NCBI GenBank assembly: GCA_026225395.1 | Contig: JAMFSR010000035.1 | Span: 1 to 64,000, forward strand | Length of the DNA: 64,000 nucleotides | Source: Granulicella sapmiensis | GTDB lineage: Bacteria; Acidobacteriota; Terriglobia; Terriglobales; Acidobacteriaceae | Reading direction: 5' to 3' | Shown: one piece after another, positions 28,633-39,215 of the stretch | Numbering within the stretch: position 1 is the first letter of the stretch | Layout of the letters: every line of letters starts with the position of its first letter | Notes under the pieces: model-generated | The model's input: only the letters and a program-made list of their open reading frames with translations | Databases searched by the model: none | What the model was told of the DNA's origin: nothing | Position numbers and translations under genes: made by a program

Positions 28633-28776
28633 CTAGTGGCGGTAGTAGTGATGGTAGTGATGATAATGACGGTAGTGATGCCGGGGTCCAACACGGACCA
28701 CCACTTGCGCACCCGCTGCGGGTACCAGCGGTGCGAGGAACAACAGAGCGAGTAGGCTAAGCGCAAACTTCTTCAT
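28633..28776 (-). CDS. Small exported His/Tyr-rich peptide
   Basis: 47 residues. ATG at 28776 opens a clear signal peptide (KKFALSLLALLFLAPLVPAA) with cleavage near AGA. The mature part of about 24 residues is VVVRVGPRHHYRHYHHYHHY and a short end, with 8 His and 6 Tyr in its final 16 residues. Such clusters bind transition metals (Cu, Ni, Zn) or coat surfaces. It is too short for family assignment; confidence rests on the signal peptide plus the patterned tail. An alternative start at 28818 would add 14 residues before the signal and is less likely. Confidence 0.62.
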   Translation of the reverse strand: MKKFALSLLALLFLAPLVPAAGAQVVVRVGPRHHYRHYHHYHHYYRH

Positions 28777-28870
28777 ACAACATCCGATGGTCCCCATACC
28801 CGGAGAGTTGTTGCCCAAAACTCAAAGTTTCCAGCCCCAAAATTGGTTGCCCGCAGCACGCTTTTCACCT

Positions 28871-28898
28871 CCTATTTCCTGCTTCCTGTTTCCTGCCC
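28871..28898 (+). repeat. Heptamer array upstream of dnaX
   Basis: Four 7-bp units of consensus CCTGNTT (CCTATTT, CCTGCTT, CCTGTTT, CCTGCCC), about 50 bp before the dnaX start. Confidence 0.7.
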
Positions 28899-28949
28899 CC
28901 ACGCCCCTGCTTTTCCTCGCCATCGCAACCGATACAATCAACCTCGCAG

Positions 28950-30986
28950 ATGGCCTACCAAGTCTTAGCCCGCAAGTACCGCCCCCAGCGCTTCTCCGAC
29001 GTCGTCGGACAGGACCACGTCACCCGTACGCTGCTCAACGCGCTCGCCCAGAACCGCATCGCCCACGGCTACATCTTCTCCGGCCACCGCGGCATCGGTA
29101 AAACCACCATCGCCCGCATCCTCGCCGCAGCCCTCAACTGCACAAGCGTAGTCGGATCACCCGAACGCCCCACCGAAGAGCCCTGCCAGGTCTGCGTCAA
29201 CTGCCGCGAAATCTCCTCCGCCTCACGCCAGGAGTCCAGCATCTTCGAGGAAGCCCACAGCTTCGACGTCGAAGAGATCGACGCCGCCACCAACCGCGGC
29301 ATCGACGATGCCCGCCTCCTCACCAGCAAGATCCAGACGCGCCCCACCAACAAGTCGAAGTACAAGATCATCATCCTCGACGAGGCGCACCAGATCACCG
29401 ACGCCGCCTGGAACGCGCTCCTCAAAACCCTCGAAGAGCCCCCCGAGTGGGCCGTCTTCATGTTCGCCACCACCCAGCCCGAGGACATCCCGCAAACCAT
29501 CCGCTCGCGCTGCCAGCACTTCAGCTTCCACGCCGTAAAGCTCGACGACATCATCGCGCAGCTGCGCATGATCTCCATCAAAGAAAACATCAGCATCGAC
29601 GACGCCACGCTCTCGGTCCTCGCCGAAGCCGGCGACGGCTCCATGCGCGACGCCCTCTCCATCATGGACCAGGCCATCGCCAGCGCCCCGTTGGTCGACG
29701 GCCGTCCGGTCCTCGAAGTCACGCAAGTCCGCGACCTCATGGGCACGGTCTCGAACGTCATCTACGAGCAGCTCCTCGAAGCCGTCCACGCCAACTCATC
29801 TGCCGACGTCCTCGCCATCGTCAACCGCCTGCTTGACGCCGGCAACGGCGCTCCGCAGCTCGCGCGCCAGTTCGTCCGCTACCTCCGCAACACCATCGTC
29901 GGCAAGATCACCAACCTTACCCCCGAGACCGACGCAACCGGCATCTCTGCTGATCTGCTCCAGATCTCCCCCGAAGAACGCGCCCGCGTAGCCCGCTCCG
30001 CCGCCCTCTTCACCGAAGAAGAGCTCTCCCGTTTCCTCGCCATCATGCTCCGCACCTTCGACGAGCTCGGCTACCGCCAGGAACAGCGCTTCCACCTAGA
30101 ACTCGGCCTCCTGAAGCTAGTCCACGTCCAGCGCCTCATCCCCATCGAAGACCTCCTAAGCCAGCTAGGCCCCGCTGCCCCAAAGCCCTCCAACGCCCCC
30201 GCGTCATCCATCTCTAAGCCAGCCTCAACGCCGAACGTCCCCCCCTCAGCGGGTGGCCCATCCTTCGCGTCTTCCGCGAAGGATGGGGTGCCGTCCTCCA
30301 TAGCTGCGACGAAATCGGTTGCGCCCCCAGCGCCGTCCCCCTTCGAATCCGACCGCACCCGCAAAACCCCAACAGCTTCCGCCGCACAGACCCCAACCTC
30401 AATAGCCACGACCGAAGGCTCCCTCGCTCTCGCCAAAGCCCAACCAGAGCCCACGCCCCAGGGCCGCCCGCATCTCGTCCCACCAACCCCTCCACCCATC
30501 CCCATCATCCACTTCGAGCCAGTAGACCCACCCGAGATCGCCGCAGCCGAAGCGCCTCTACAACCCGCCCCAGCATCCATCACCGGTGCCTACGACATCG
30601 TCGCGCTCCAACAAGCGATCGTCAACGCCCTCGCCGCCGCCAAGGGCCAGCAATCCGCCTCTGAGCAGATCGAAGAGTCCATCTTCATCCTCAACGGCGA
30701 CAACCTCGAAATCCAAACCACCATGTCGGCCAAGATGCTGCCCATCATGATCAACGCCGACGCCGAACGCACGATCAAAACTGTCCTCCGCGAAAATAAC
30801 TCCGGCACCCTCAGACTCAAGCTTCTCCCCGGCGTACCCTCAGCCGCTCCCACCGTCCGCTCCAACAGGCCCGCCGCAGCCGGCAGCGCAGCCGACCTGG
30901 CCGCCAAACACCCCATCGTCCAGCAAGCTCAACAGCTCTTCAACGCCGAAATCAGCAAAGTCATCGACCTCCGCGGCAAAGATTAA
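28950..30986 (+). CDS. dnaX: DNA polymerase III subunit gamma/tau
   Basis: 678 residues. The AAA+ clamp-loader subunit couples the replicative polymerase and loads the sliding clamp. Walker A is GHRGIGKTTIARI near residue 45; a zinc-binding cysteine group (PCQVCVNC and an upstream Cys) and the arginine-finger region (PQTIRSRCQHF) are present. Domain III ends near residue 370. A Pro/Ala/Ser-rich linker (about 400-550) follows, then a tau-like C-terminal domain. Inside the linker, 30251-30292 is a palindromic repeat element read in frame as GGPSFASSAKDGVPSS. ATG at 28950 begins the family start AYQVLARKYRPQRFSDVVGQ. First gene of a dnaX-ybaB-recR cluster, the common bacterial order. Confidence 0.96.
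   Translation: MAYQVLARKYRPQRFSDVVGQDHVTRTLLNALAQNRIAHGYIFSGHRGIGKTTIARILAAALNCTSVVGSPERPTEEPCQVCVNCREISSASRQESSIFEEAHSFDVEEIDAATNRGIDDARLLTSKIQTRPTNKSKYKIIILDEAHQITDAAWNALLKTLEEPPEWAVFMFATTQPEDIPQTIRSRCQHFSFHAVKLDDIIAQLRMISIKENISIDDATLSVLAEAGDGSMRDALSIMDQAIASAPLVDGRPVLEVTQVRDLMGTVSNVIYEQLLEAVHANSSADVLAIVNRLLDAGNGAPQLARQFVRYLRNTIVGKITNLTPETDATGISADLLQISPEERARVARSAALFTEEELSRFLAIMLRTFDELGYRQEQRFHLELGLLKLVHVQRLIPIEDLLSQLGPAAPKPSNAPASSISKPASTPNVPPSAGGPSFASSAKDGVPSSIAATKSVAPPAPSPFESDRTRKTPTASAAQTPTSIATTEGSLALAKAQPEPTPQGRPHLVPPTPPPIPIIHFEPVDPPEIAAAEAPLQPAPASITGAYDIVALQQAIVNALAAAKGQQSASEQIEESIFILNGDNLEIQTTMSAKMLPIMINADAERTIKTVLRENNSGTLRLKLLPGVPSAAPTVRSNRPAAAGSAADLAAKHPIVQQAQQLFNAEISKVIDLRGKD
30251..30292 (+). 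repeat. Palindromic element inside dnaX (in frame)
   Basis: Perfect 12-bp arms CCCATCCTTCGC (30257-30268) and GCGAAGGATGGG (30276-30287), bounded by GGGTG and GGTGCC. A related element with the same outer bases and reading frame interrupts recR, and another lies near 36339. Confidence 0.85.
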
Positions 30987-31074
30987 CGCCTTCCCCCGCG
31001 AACTACGCGTTTTTCTCCGCGCCCTCTGCGTTAAAGTTTTCCAACAACGCTGCACGACCCCGAAAGGCCTCGCA

Positions 31075-31386
31075 ATGGACTTCAGCAAAATGGGCGAACT
31101 CCTCTCCCAAGCCCAAACCATGAAAGACCAGATGGACGCCAAGCTGGCCGACGTCACAGTTGAAGCCACATCCGGCGGCGGCGCCGTCACCGTCCGCATG
31201 AACGGCAAGAAGGTCGTGCAAAAGATCACCATCGACCCCTCAGCCGCCAGTTCCGCCGCTTCCGACATCACGCTCCTCGAAGACCTCATCCTCGCCGCGG
31301 TCAACGAAGCCAGCCGCAAAGCCGACGCCGCTTCCCAAGCCTCCGCCTCCAGCCTCCTAGGCGGCCTAAACCTCCCCGGCCTCTAA
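31075..31386 (+). CDS. ybaB: YbaB/EbfC family nucleoid-associated protein
   Basis: 103 residues. Small dimeric DNA-binding protein that compacts the nucleoid and influences gene expression. The family pattern is clear: helix GELLSQAQTMKDQMDAKLAD, the strand VTVEATSGGGAVTVRMNGKK (the Gly-rich turn), ITIDPSAAS and a C-terminal helix EDLILAAVNEASRKADA. Its place between dnaX and recR is conserved in many bacteria. Confidence 0.95.
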   Translation: MDFSKMGELLSQAQTMKDQMDAKLADVTVEATSGGGAVTVRMNGKKVVQKITIDPSAASSAASDITLLEDLILAAVNEASRKADAASQASASSLLGGLNLPGL

Positions 31387-31392
31387 GCCTTT

Positions 31393-31427
31393 ACCCTGAA
31401 CCCTGGGCCCTGGACCCTGAACCCTGC
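31393..31427 (+). repeat. Five-unit heptamer array abutting the recR start
   Basis: Five 7-bp units of consensus ACCCTGA (variants ending G or C) occupy the 35 bp immediately before the recR ATG at 31428, leaving no ribosome-binding site. Confidence 0.88.
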
Positions 31428-32117
31428 ATGAGCCGCTTCGCCGAACCCATGGCCCGTCTCATCGACGAGCTCCGCAAGCTCCCCGGCGTCGGCACCAAGT
31501 CCGCGCAGCGCTACGCCTTCCACATCCTCCGCGCCTCGGACCACGACGCCGCCGCGCTCTCGCAGGCCATCCTCACCCTCAAGCAGCACCTCAAGCTCTG
31601 CAGCATCTGCAACAACATCACCGACGTTGACCCCTGCGCCTACTGCACCAGCCCCTCGCGCAACCAACACCTCATCTGCATTCTCGAAGAGCCCACCAAC
31701 ATCAACGCCATCGAAAAGACCCGCACCTACACCGGCGTCTTCCACATCCTCCACGGCACGCTCTCACCGGTCAACGGCGTAGGCCCCGACCAGCTCCGCC
31801 TTCACAACCTCTGGCCCCGCCTCAACGCCCTCGAAGAACGTGGTGAAAAACCGGGTGCCCCATCTTCGCCGACGGCCTCATCGTCGGCTAAGGTGGGTTC
31901 CGATGCTTTCTATCACGACACGACCGAAGTCATTCTGGCGCTCTCACCCACGGTCGAAGGCGAAGCCACCGCCCGCTTCCTCCTCGATAACATCCGCAAA
32001 ACCCACCCCACCCTCCGCATCACTCGCATAGCCACCGGCGTTCCCGCCGGTTCCGACATCGAGTACGCCGACGAAGTCACCATGACCCGCGCCCTCGAAG
32101 GGCGACGCGATCTATAG
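31428..32117 (+). CDS. recR: Recombination mediator RecR, with internal insertion
   Basis: 229 residues against about 200 usual. RecR works with RecF/RecO to load RecA on gapped DNA. Helix-hairpin-helix (LIDELRKLPGVGTKSAQRYA), C4 zinc finger (CSICNNITDVDPCAYC) and TOPRIM (HLICILEEPTN, then ILALSPTVEGEATARFLL, ITRIATGVPAGSDIEYADEV) are all present. Between the TOPRIM helix NALEERGEKPG and the strand VILALSP sits an extra segment of about 20 residues (APSSPTASSSAKVGSDAF) encoded by a palindromic element at 31853-31901. It probably forms a surface loop and leaves function intact. No Shine-Dalgarno: a heptamer array abuts the ATG. Confidence 0.95.
   Translation: MSRFAEPMARLIDELRKLPGVGTKSAQRYAFHILRASDHDAAALSQAILTLKQHLKLCSICNNITDVDPCAYCTSPSRNQHLICILEEPTNINAIEKTRTYTGVFHILHGTLSPVNGVGPDQLRLHNLWPRLNALEERGEKPGAPSSPTASSSAKVGSDAFYHDTTEVILALSPTVEGEATARFLLDNIRKTHPTLRITRIATGVPAGSDIEYADEVTMTRALEGRRDL
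31853..31901 (+). repeat. Palindromic element inside recR (in frame)
   Basis: GGGTGCCCC opens and GGTGGGTTCC closes the element; the inner arms GCCGACG / CGTCGGC are perfect, with two or three mismatches further out. It is related to the dnaX element and read in the same codon phase (encoding GAPSS...SSAKVG). Confidence 0.8.
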
Positions 32118-32174
32118 CGGCTAGACGACCGTCGAGCCACCCATCAGCTTGCTTAAAACCAGCCTTGCTTCCGC

Positions 32175-32642
32175 TTATGGCTTTACGATAAGAAATATAG
32201 ATCGCCGCATTTCGCCTGATTCCATATCTCGCCAAGAGATGAGTTTTGCAACAGTAAGTTGCGAGTGGAGAAGCTCATCGGTCGCCAGATCACGAACGTC
32301 TAGTGTTGCGCTCGCCCAAGGCTCTTGCCCAGTCCCGAAAAGATAAAGCGATGGCGGCGACCAATCGATCTGTCCAAATGCTTCCGCATAAGTTCGCGGA
32401 GTCGCGATGTAATCTTCTCTTAGAGATGCACCTAGTCCAATGATCCTGTCCGGTGCATTCTCTGTACAGAGTGTCGAACCTAACGATAGCGACTCGGTGC
32501 CAGCTCTGAGCCAAGTAGAGCGCTCTGACCAACATTCGTCAATATCGTTCACATGAAGATCGTCATCGCTCTTATGAGAGGCAGCGACACGCTGAACCCA
32601 CGCGCGAATGACTTGTTCACGAGATTGCAGTGGCTTTTTCAA
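32175..32642 (-). CDS. Hypothetical protein coupled to gpmI
   Basis: 155 residues if started at TTG 32642, whose bases overlap the gpmI stop codon (TTGA), suggesting translational coupling. The open frame extends further upstream but only as shadow of gpmI. I do not recognise a family. It is an acidic soluble protein without signal peptide; readable parts are [20 protein letters not shown] at the start and [40 protein letters not shown] towards the end. The start codon is uncertain because the Shine-Dalgarno is too close. Last gene of the eno-X-gpmI-Y operon. Confidence 0.6.
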   Translation of the reverse strand: MKKPLQSREQVIRAWVQRVAASHKSDDDLHVNDIDECWSERSTWLRAGTESLSLGSTLCTENAPDRIIGLGASLREDYIATPRTYAEAFGQIDWSPPSLYLFGTGQEPWASATLDVRDLATDELLHSQLTVAKLISWRDMESGEMRRSIFLIVKP

Positions 32643-34249
32643 GCTCCCAACACCACCCGCAAATCCCCACCCGTCATCTGCTTCGGCAACTCCAACTCCA
32701 TCAGGTTCAGCATAGTCGGCGAAATATCCCGCAGCGACCCACCATCCCTCACCCCAATCTTCTTCCCCTGGTCCGTCACCAGCACAAACGGCACCGGATT
32801 GGTCGTATGCGCCGTATGCGGCCCACCGCTCACGGGATCGATCAGCATCTCCGCATTGCCATGGTCCGCCGTGATAATCCACGAAGCCCCATGCTGCTTC
32901 ACCGCCGCATAAATCCGACCCAGGCAGTCATCCACCACTTCCACCGCACGAACCGTCGGCTCAATCATCCCCGAGTGCCCCACCATGTCCGCGTTCGCAA
33001 AGTTCACGATAATCACATCGAACGCCGTATCCGTAATCGACTTGCACACCACATCCGCAATCCCATTCGCGCTCATCTCCGGCGCCAGGTCATACGTCTT
33101 CACCTTCTGCGACTGCACCAGCTCCCGCTCTTCCCCCGCAAACGGCTTCTCAATCCCGCCATTGAAGAAGTACGTCACATGCGCATACTTCTCCGTCTCA
33201 GCCACGCGCAGGTTGCGCAACTCATGCACGCCCATCACGTTCGCCAGCAGGTTATCCATGCTCTCCGGCGGAATTACCATCTGCAACGCAAACTTCGGAT
33301 CATACTGTGTCATCGTTACGAACAGCAGATCATTCGGCACCGTATTTCGCGGAATCTCCTCATCCAGCTCCGCACTCTTGGGTAGCGAAACCCCACCATC
33401 CTTCGCCAGCCCACTGTTCCGTGCCAGCACACGTGTAATCTGCCGCACACGATCCGCCCGGTAGTTGAAGCAGATCACCGCATCCCGATCCTCAATCCGC
33501 CCAATCGCCGTGCCACTCTCATCCACACAAACAAACGGCTCAATAAACTCATCCGTAACGCCGTTGCTATAGCTCTCCCGTACCCGAGCCAACGCATCGA
33601 TATACTTCCCACCCTCGGCATCGCCCGTCACCATCGCGCGGAAAGCCTTCAGCTCCTTCTCCCAGCGCAGGTCACGATCCATCGCAAAGTACCGTCCGCT
33701 CACACTCGCGAGCTTCCCCACGCCGGTCTCCACAAACTTCTGCTGCAACTCCTCCAGATACCCAAGCCCTGAAGTCGGCATCGTATCGCGCCCATCCATA
33801 AACGCATGTACAAACACCCGCTCCAGCTTGAACATCGCCGCCATCTTCAGCAACGCCCAGAGATGTCGTTGCTGCGAGTGCACCCCCCCATCACTTACTA
33901 GCCCAATCAAATGCAGCGCGCGGCTATCTTCGGCAGCATGCTTCATCGCCCGCACCAGGGTCTCATCCTTGAAAAATTCACCCGAAGCAATCGCTTCATC
34001 GATGCGCGAAATATCCATCCGCACAACGCGGCCAGCACCCAGATTCAGATGCCCCACTTCCGAGTTCCCCATCTGCCCACCCGGCAACCCCACAAACTGC
34101 TCGCTCGCACGAATCAGCGTATGCGGATACTCCCGCAGCAACTTGTCATAGTTCGGCTTCCGCGCCAGCGCAATCGCATTGCCCGCAGTCTCAATACGAT
34201 GGCCCCAGCCATCAAGAATGGTCAGGATGACCGGTCCGTTCTTACGCAT
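32639..34249 (-). CDS. gpmI: 2,3-bisphosphoglycerate-independent phosphoglycerate mutase
   Basis: 536 residues, cytosolic, interconverting 3- and 2-phosphoglycerate with two Mn ions. The alkaline-phosphatase-like fold is marked by [10 protein letters not shown] (metal Asp), the catalytic Ser in [39 protein letters not shown] and [11 protein letters not shown]. The length is slightly above the usual 510-515. It lies 4 bp downstream of the DUF2059-like gene and overlaps the next gene by 4 bp, so it is in one operon with eno, the enzyme of the next glycolytic step. Confidence 0.96.
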   Translation of the reverse strand: MRKNGPVILTILDGWGHRIETAGNAIALARKPNYDKLLREYPHTLIRASEQFVGLPGGQMGNSEVGHLNLGAGRVVRMDISRIDEAIASGEFFKDETLVRAMKHAAEDSRALHLIGLVSDGGVHSQQRHLWALLKMAAMFKLERVFVHAFMDGRDTMPTSGLGYLEELQQKFVETGVGKLASVSGRYFAMDRDLRWEKELKAFRAMVTGDAEGGKYIDALARVRESYSNGVTDEFIEPFVCVDESGTAIGRIEDRDAVICFNYRADRVRQITRVLARNSGLAKDGGVSLPKSAELDEEIPRNTVPNDLLFVTMTQYDPKFALQMVIPPESMDNLLANVMGVHELRNLRVAETEKYAHVTYFFNGGIEKPFAGEERELVQSQKVKTYDLAPEMSANGIADVVCKSITDTAFDVIIVNFANADMVGHSGMIEPTVRAVEVVDDCLGRIYAAVKQHGASWIITADHGNAEMLIDPVSGGPHTAHTTNPVPFVLVTDQGKKIGVRDGGSLRDISPTMLNLMELELPKQMTGGDLRVVLGA

Positions 34250-34253
34250 CGTC

Positions 34254-36277
<2,024 letters not shown>

Positions 36278-36338
36278 CTATAGCTCCACCGCATCGATTC
36301 TAACAAAGCCCCCTGTGCGAACTCGTGAAAGCGACGGG

Positions 36339-36406
36339 CCCATCCTTTCGCGCCCCGGGGTCCCCGGCGAACGCTTTTGTTCGCTGGGGTGGTAAGAAAG
36401 GGTGGG
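36339..36406 (+). repeat. Nested palindromic element between the sensor kinase and eno
   Basis: Outer arms CCCATCCTTTC (36339-36349) and GAAAGGGTGGG (36396-36406) pair with one G-T; inner arms CCCCGGCGAAC (36362-36372) and GTTCGCTGGGG (36379-36389) pair nearly perfectly. Same CCCATCC family as the element in dnaX. Confidence 0.75.
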
Positions 36407-36432
36407 ATGCTCTCCCTGACTCGACACAAATC

Positions 36433-37776
36433 CTATCGCAACAACTCCGGCACACGCTCGCGCCCCTCAAACCCATCCGCCGGCATCACCAGCCGCACCT
36501 TCGTCCCTCGCCCCGGCCTGCTCACCATCTCCACCTGCGCACTCTCGCCATAAAGCACCTGCATCCGCTCGCGCACATTCCTCATCCCAATCCCAGAACC
36601 CTCACGCTCCAGCCCACTCACCGGCCCAGCCGTCGCCCCGCCTGGCTCCACGCCCACACCATCGTCCTCAATCTCAATCACCAGCCGCCCCCGCTCCAAC
36701 CGGCTCCGCAGCGTCACCGTTCCACCAGAAATCCGCGGCTCCAACCCATGCTTGATGCTGTTCTCAATCAGCGGCTGCAGCAGCATGCTCGGGACCGCAA
36801 CCTCCAGCGTGTCCTCCGCAATCTCCTTCACTACTCGCAGCTTGTCCCCGAACCGTACCACCTCAATGTCCAGATAATCATCCGTAAATGTTAACTCCTC
36901 ACCCAGCGGCACAAACGCCTCACGCTCCCGCAGCAGCATCCGCAGAATATTCGCGAGCTTCACAATCATCTCCCGCGCCAGCTCCGGCTTGCTCCGCACT
37001 AACGACGCAATCGAGTTCAGCGTATTGAACAAAAAGTGCGGATTGATCTGCCGCTGCAGCGCATCCAGCCTCGCTTCCAGCAGTAATCTGCCCTGCTCCT
37101 CCAGCTTCTGCTCAATCCGCACCGCATTCCAAATCTTCAGCGGAATCCCCACCACCACCGGCGCACACGCACAGATCGCCAGTTCCACCAGCCAATCCTT
37201 CGAATAAAGCTCAAAGTATCGCCGTGGATAGAAATGCGACAGCACACTCGTCCCAAACTGCGCTGCCATCAGCAACACCAGCAGGAAGATCTGCCGGTCA
37301 AGGTGCGGATGCTTCACCGTCCGCCTCACCCATCGGTAAATGCTCAAATCGATCAGCGGCGAAAACGACCAGACGTCCTCTTCCTCCGCGAACCGTCCGA
37401 ACGCTCCAAAGATCGCAGCGATCAACAGATTCACCGGCAGCGCGAGGTACTCGCCATGCTTCACGGCCGGCAGCGCCATCGCCACGGCTCCCACCATGGC
37501 CCACGCCGGCCCCAGCAACAGTCCCATCACGGAAACCGCTTCAAACGACAAGTCCGCCGCCAGAAAATTCGGCACCCGCACCCGGATCCAGACACCCAGC
37601 ATCAGCGGCACGCAAATCCACGCAATCAGCCGCAACGTACTTCCGCGCGACCGGTCCCGCATCAGCAATAACCGCTTAAAGTGGCTCGACCGCGCCAGCG
37701 AACTAGCCACAGCCGCCGCCACACCCAGCTCCACCAGCAGCGTTATCCAGATCAGCTTCGGATCAGTAGAATGCAC
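36433..37776 (-). CDS. LytS/YehU-type sensor histidine kinase
   Basis: 447 residues. The N-terminal half has 5-6 hydrophobic segments (WITLLVELGVAAAVASSLA, FEAVSVMGLLLGPAWAMVGA, IFLLVLLMAAQFGTSVLS) of the 5TM-LYT type. The His_kinase domain carries the phospho-acceptor His247 in NPHFLFNTLNS, then LLQPLIENSIKHGLEP (N box) and GSGIGMRNVRERM (G box). This family normally pairs with a LytTR response regulator, which is not adjacent. It may sense membrane or cell-wall state. Divergent from ribA (99-bp gap). Confidence 0.93.
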   Translation of the reverse strand: MHSTDPKLIWITLLVELGVAAAVASSLARSSHFKRLLLMRDRSRGSTLRLIAWICVPLMLGVWIRVRVPNFLAADLSFEAVSVMGLLLGPAWAMVGAVAMALPAVKHGEYLALPVNLLIAAIFGAFGRFAEEEDVWSFSPLIDLSIYRWVRRTVKHPHLDRQIFLLVLLMAAQFGTSVLSHFYPRRYFELYSKDWLVELAICACAPVVVGIPLKIWNAVRIEQKLEEQGRLLLEARLDALQRQINPHFLFNTLNSIASLVRSKPELAREMIVKLANILRMLLREREAFVPLGEELTFTDDYLDIEVVRFGDKLRVVKEIAEDTLEVAVPSMLLQPLIENSIKHGLEPRISGGTVTLRSRLERGRLVIEIEDDGVGVEPGGATAGPVSGLEREGSGIGMRNVRERMQVLYGESAQVEMVSRPGRGTKVRLVMPADGFEGRERVPELLR

Positions 37777-37875
37777 GCCTCTACTCTACGCGGTCGCCCC
37801 AAACCCCGCCTTCACCAATCTGACGAACAGCCGCGAATGAATCCATCCCGCCCCCCGTGAATCTATAATGAAGTC

Positions 37876-38502
37876 ATGTCCTTCGCCAGCGTCACCAAAG
37901 TCGCCGATGCCGATTTCCCCACTCGCTGGGGACACTTCCGCATCCTCGGCTTCGAAGGCCTCACCGTCCCCGGCGACCCGACCCGCAAAAAGGTCGAATC
38001 CGCCGTTGCCCTCGTCATGGGCGACCTGGCAGACCTCCGCACCACCCCGCCGATCGTCCGCATCCACTCCCAGTGCCTCACCGGAGACGTCTTTCACTCC
38101 CTCCGCTGCGACTGCCACGACCAGCTCCACCTCGCCCTCGCCCGCATCGCCGACGAAGGCGCCGGCATCCTCCTCTACGAGCAGCAGGAAGGCCGCGGCA
38201 TCGGCCTCATGGCCAAACTCCGCGCCTACGAGCTCCAGGACAACGGCGCCGACACCGTCGAAGCCAACGAGCAGCTGGGCTACGAAGCCGACTACCGCCA
38301 CTTCGAGCTCCCCGCCGAAATCCTCAAGTACCTCCAGGTCCCGGCCGTCCGCCTCATCACCAACAATCCGGACAAAGTAGCCTCACTCGAATCCGCCGGC
38401 ATCCACGTCACCGAACGCCTCAGCGCCGCCATCCCGTCGGAACCCACCTTCGAGCGCTACCTTCAGACGAAGCAGGAAAAGATGGGCCACCTCGTCGGAT
38501 AA
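37876..38502 (+). CDS. ribA: GTP cyclohydrolase II (riboflavin biosynthesis)
   Basis: 208 residues. Opens the imidazole ring of GTP, the first step to riboflavin. The three zinc cysteines lie in IHSQCLTGDVFHSLRCDCHD; YEQQEGRGIGLMAKLRAYEL gives the catalytic Arg/GTP site and DTVEANEQLGYEADYRHF the conserved tail. It is a stand-alone RibA without the fused RibB domain. No FMN riboswitch is seen in the 99-bp gap upstream. Confidence 0.93.
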   Translation: MSFASVTKVADADFPTRWGHFRILGFEGLTVPGDPTRKKVESAVALVMGDLADLRTTPPIVRIHSQCLTGDVFHSLRCDCHDQLHLALARIADEGAGILLYEQQEGRGIGLMAKLRAYELQDNGADTVEANEQLGYEADYRHFELPAEILKYLQVPAVRLITNNPDKVASLESAGIHVTERLSAAIPSEPTFERYLQTKQEKMGHLVG

Positions 38503-38880
38503 GCGACGGAGTGATCCTTCAACCTCGCAGGCGCTTTCAATTTTTGTCGCCATCCGACCGACCTTCCTCACAAAGGATGGGCCCGCTTGACACGCACTGT
38601 GCCCCGGCCTATGATCCCCGCAAGATTTGTTCGCTCTGAGCTGCAGCTACAAATGCTCGAGCATTCATGCTTCTCCCCCGATTGAGATACCGGCTCCGTA
38701 GAGTCTCTTGGGTCCCGGGTCCTCGTCTGGTTCAGAGATGATGGCGGACGCCACTCCCTCACTGCTGAATCCACGTCGATCTAACATTTCCCCCTTTTCG
38801 GCAGCACGCTGGTTCGCTTCACGCGTTTTTCTAGTGCTGCATCTATAGCGCAACGCACCGCTTTACAGAGGAGAAATAAC
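38503..38880. other. 378-bp gap holding repeat remnants
   Basis: Half of a CCCATCC palindrome (AAAGGATGGGCCCGC, near 38572) lies here, without its partner arm. A 40-codon minus-strand frame starting at 38787 with a purine-rich leader (LDRRGFSSEGVASAIISEPD) could be a small gene or relic; support is weak. A good ribosome-binding site (AGAGGAG) at the right edge belongs to the next gene. Confidence 0.4.
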
Positions 38881-39204
38881 ATGGCAAGCGTCGACGCAAC
38901 AGGCTCACAGAAGTTACTTTCCACCGTCCTCAGCAAGGGCTCAACCGCGACCGCGGAAGAAGTCAAAGCCGCCCTCGCTATCCCCGCAACCGCCGATTAC
39001 AAACTGATTCGCTGGTTCCCGCGCGGCATCCCACCCGTCTACCAGGAGCTGGAGGCAGCCCTCGAGGTGCCGCAAACCTCATTGCCTGAATTGGTTTCGC
39101 AACTGGCCGCGCATCCTGCAATCAGCAATCTCAACATCCTTATCCGCGGCATCCCTCCCGTGGTCAAGGTAGCCGAGATATCCGCGGTCCTGGGAGCTGC
39201 CTAA
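38881..39204 (+). CDS. Small protein with duplicated RGIPPV motif; candidate radical-SAM substrate
   Basis: 107 residues, family not recognised. AGAGGAG lies 8 nt before the ATG, so it should be well translated. No signal peptide. The first ~45 residues are helical and Ala-rich (TATAEEVKAALAIPATADYK). The motif RGIPPV occurs twice, at residues 48-53 (within IRWFPRGIPPVYQELEAAL) and 89-94 (within NILIRGIPPVVKVAEISAVL), spaced by 41 residues, suggesting an internal duplication. A radical SAM gene starts 12 bp downstream on the same strand. A small leader-like protein with a repeated motif just upstream of a radical SAM enzyme is the usual layout of ribosomally made, modified peptides, but no cleavage site, exporter or peptidase is next to it. 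Alternatively it is a partner subunit. Confidence 0.72.
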   Translation: MASVDATGSQKLLSTVLSKGSTATAEEVKAALAIPATADYKLIRWFPRGIPPVYQELEAALEVPQTSLPELVSQLAAHPAISNLNILIRGIPPVVKVAEISAVLGAA

Positions 39205-39215
39205 GCGGCCCACCC

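Noticed and set aside
31393..31427. CCCTGAA-like repeats as telomeric sequence
   Set aside because: Only five units, internal to a chromosome next to recR, with different unit sequences at other loci.
37777..37875. FMN riboswitch before ribA
   Set aside because: The 99-bp gap is too short and lacks the conserved RFN-element core.
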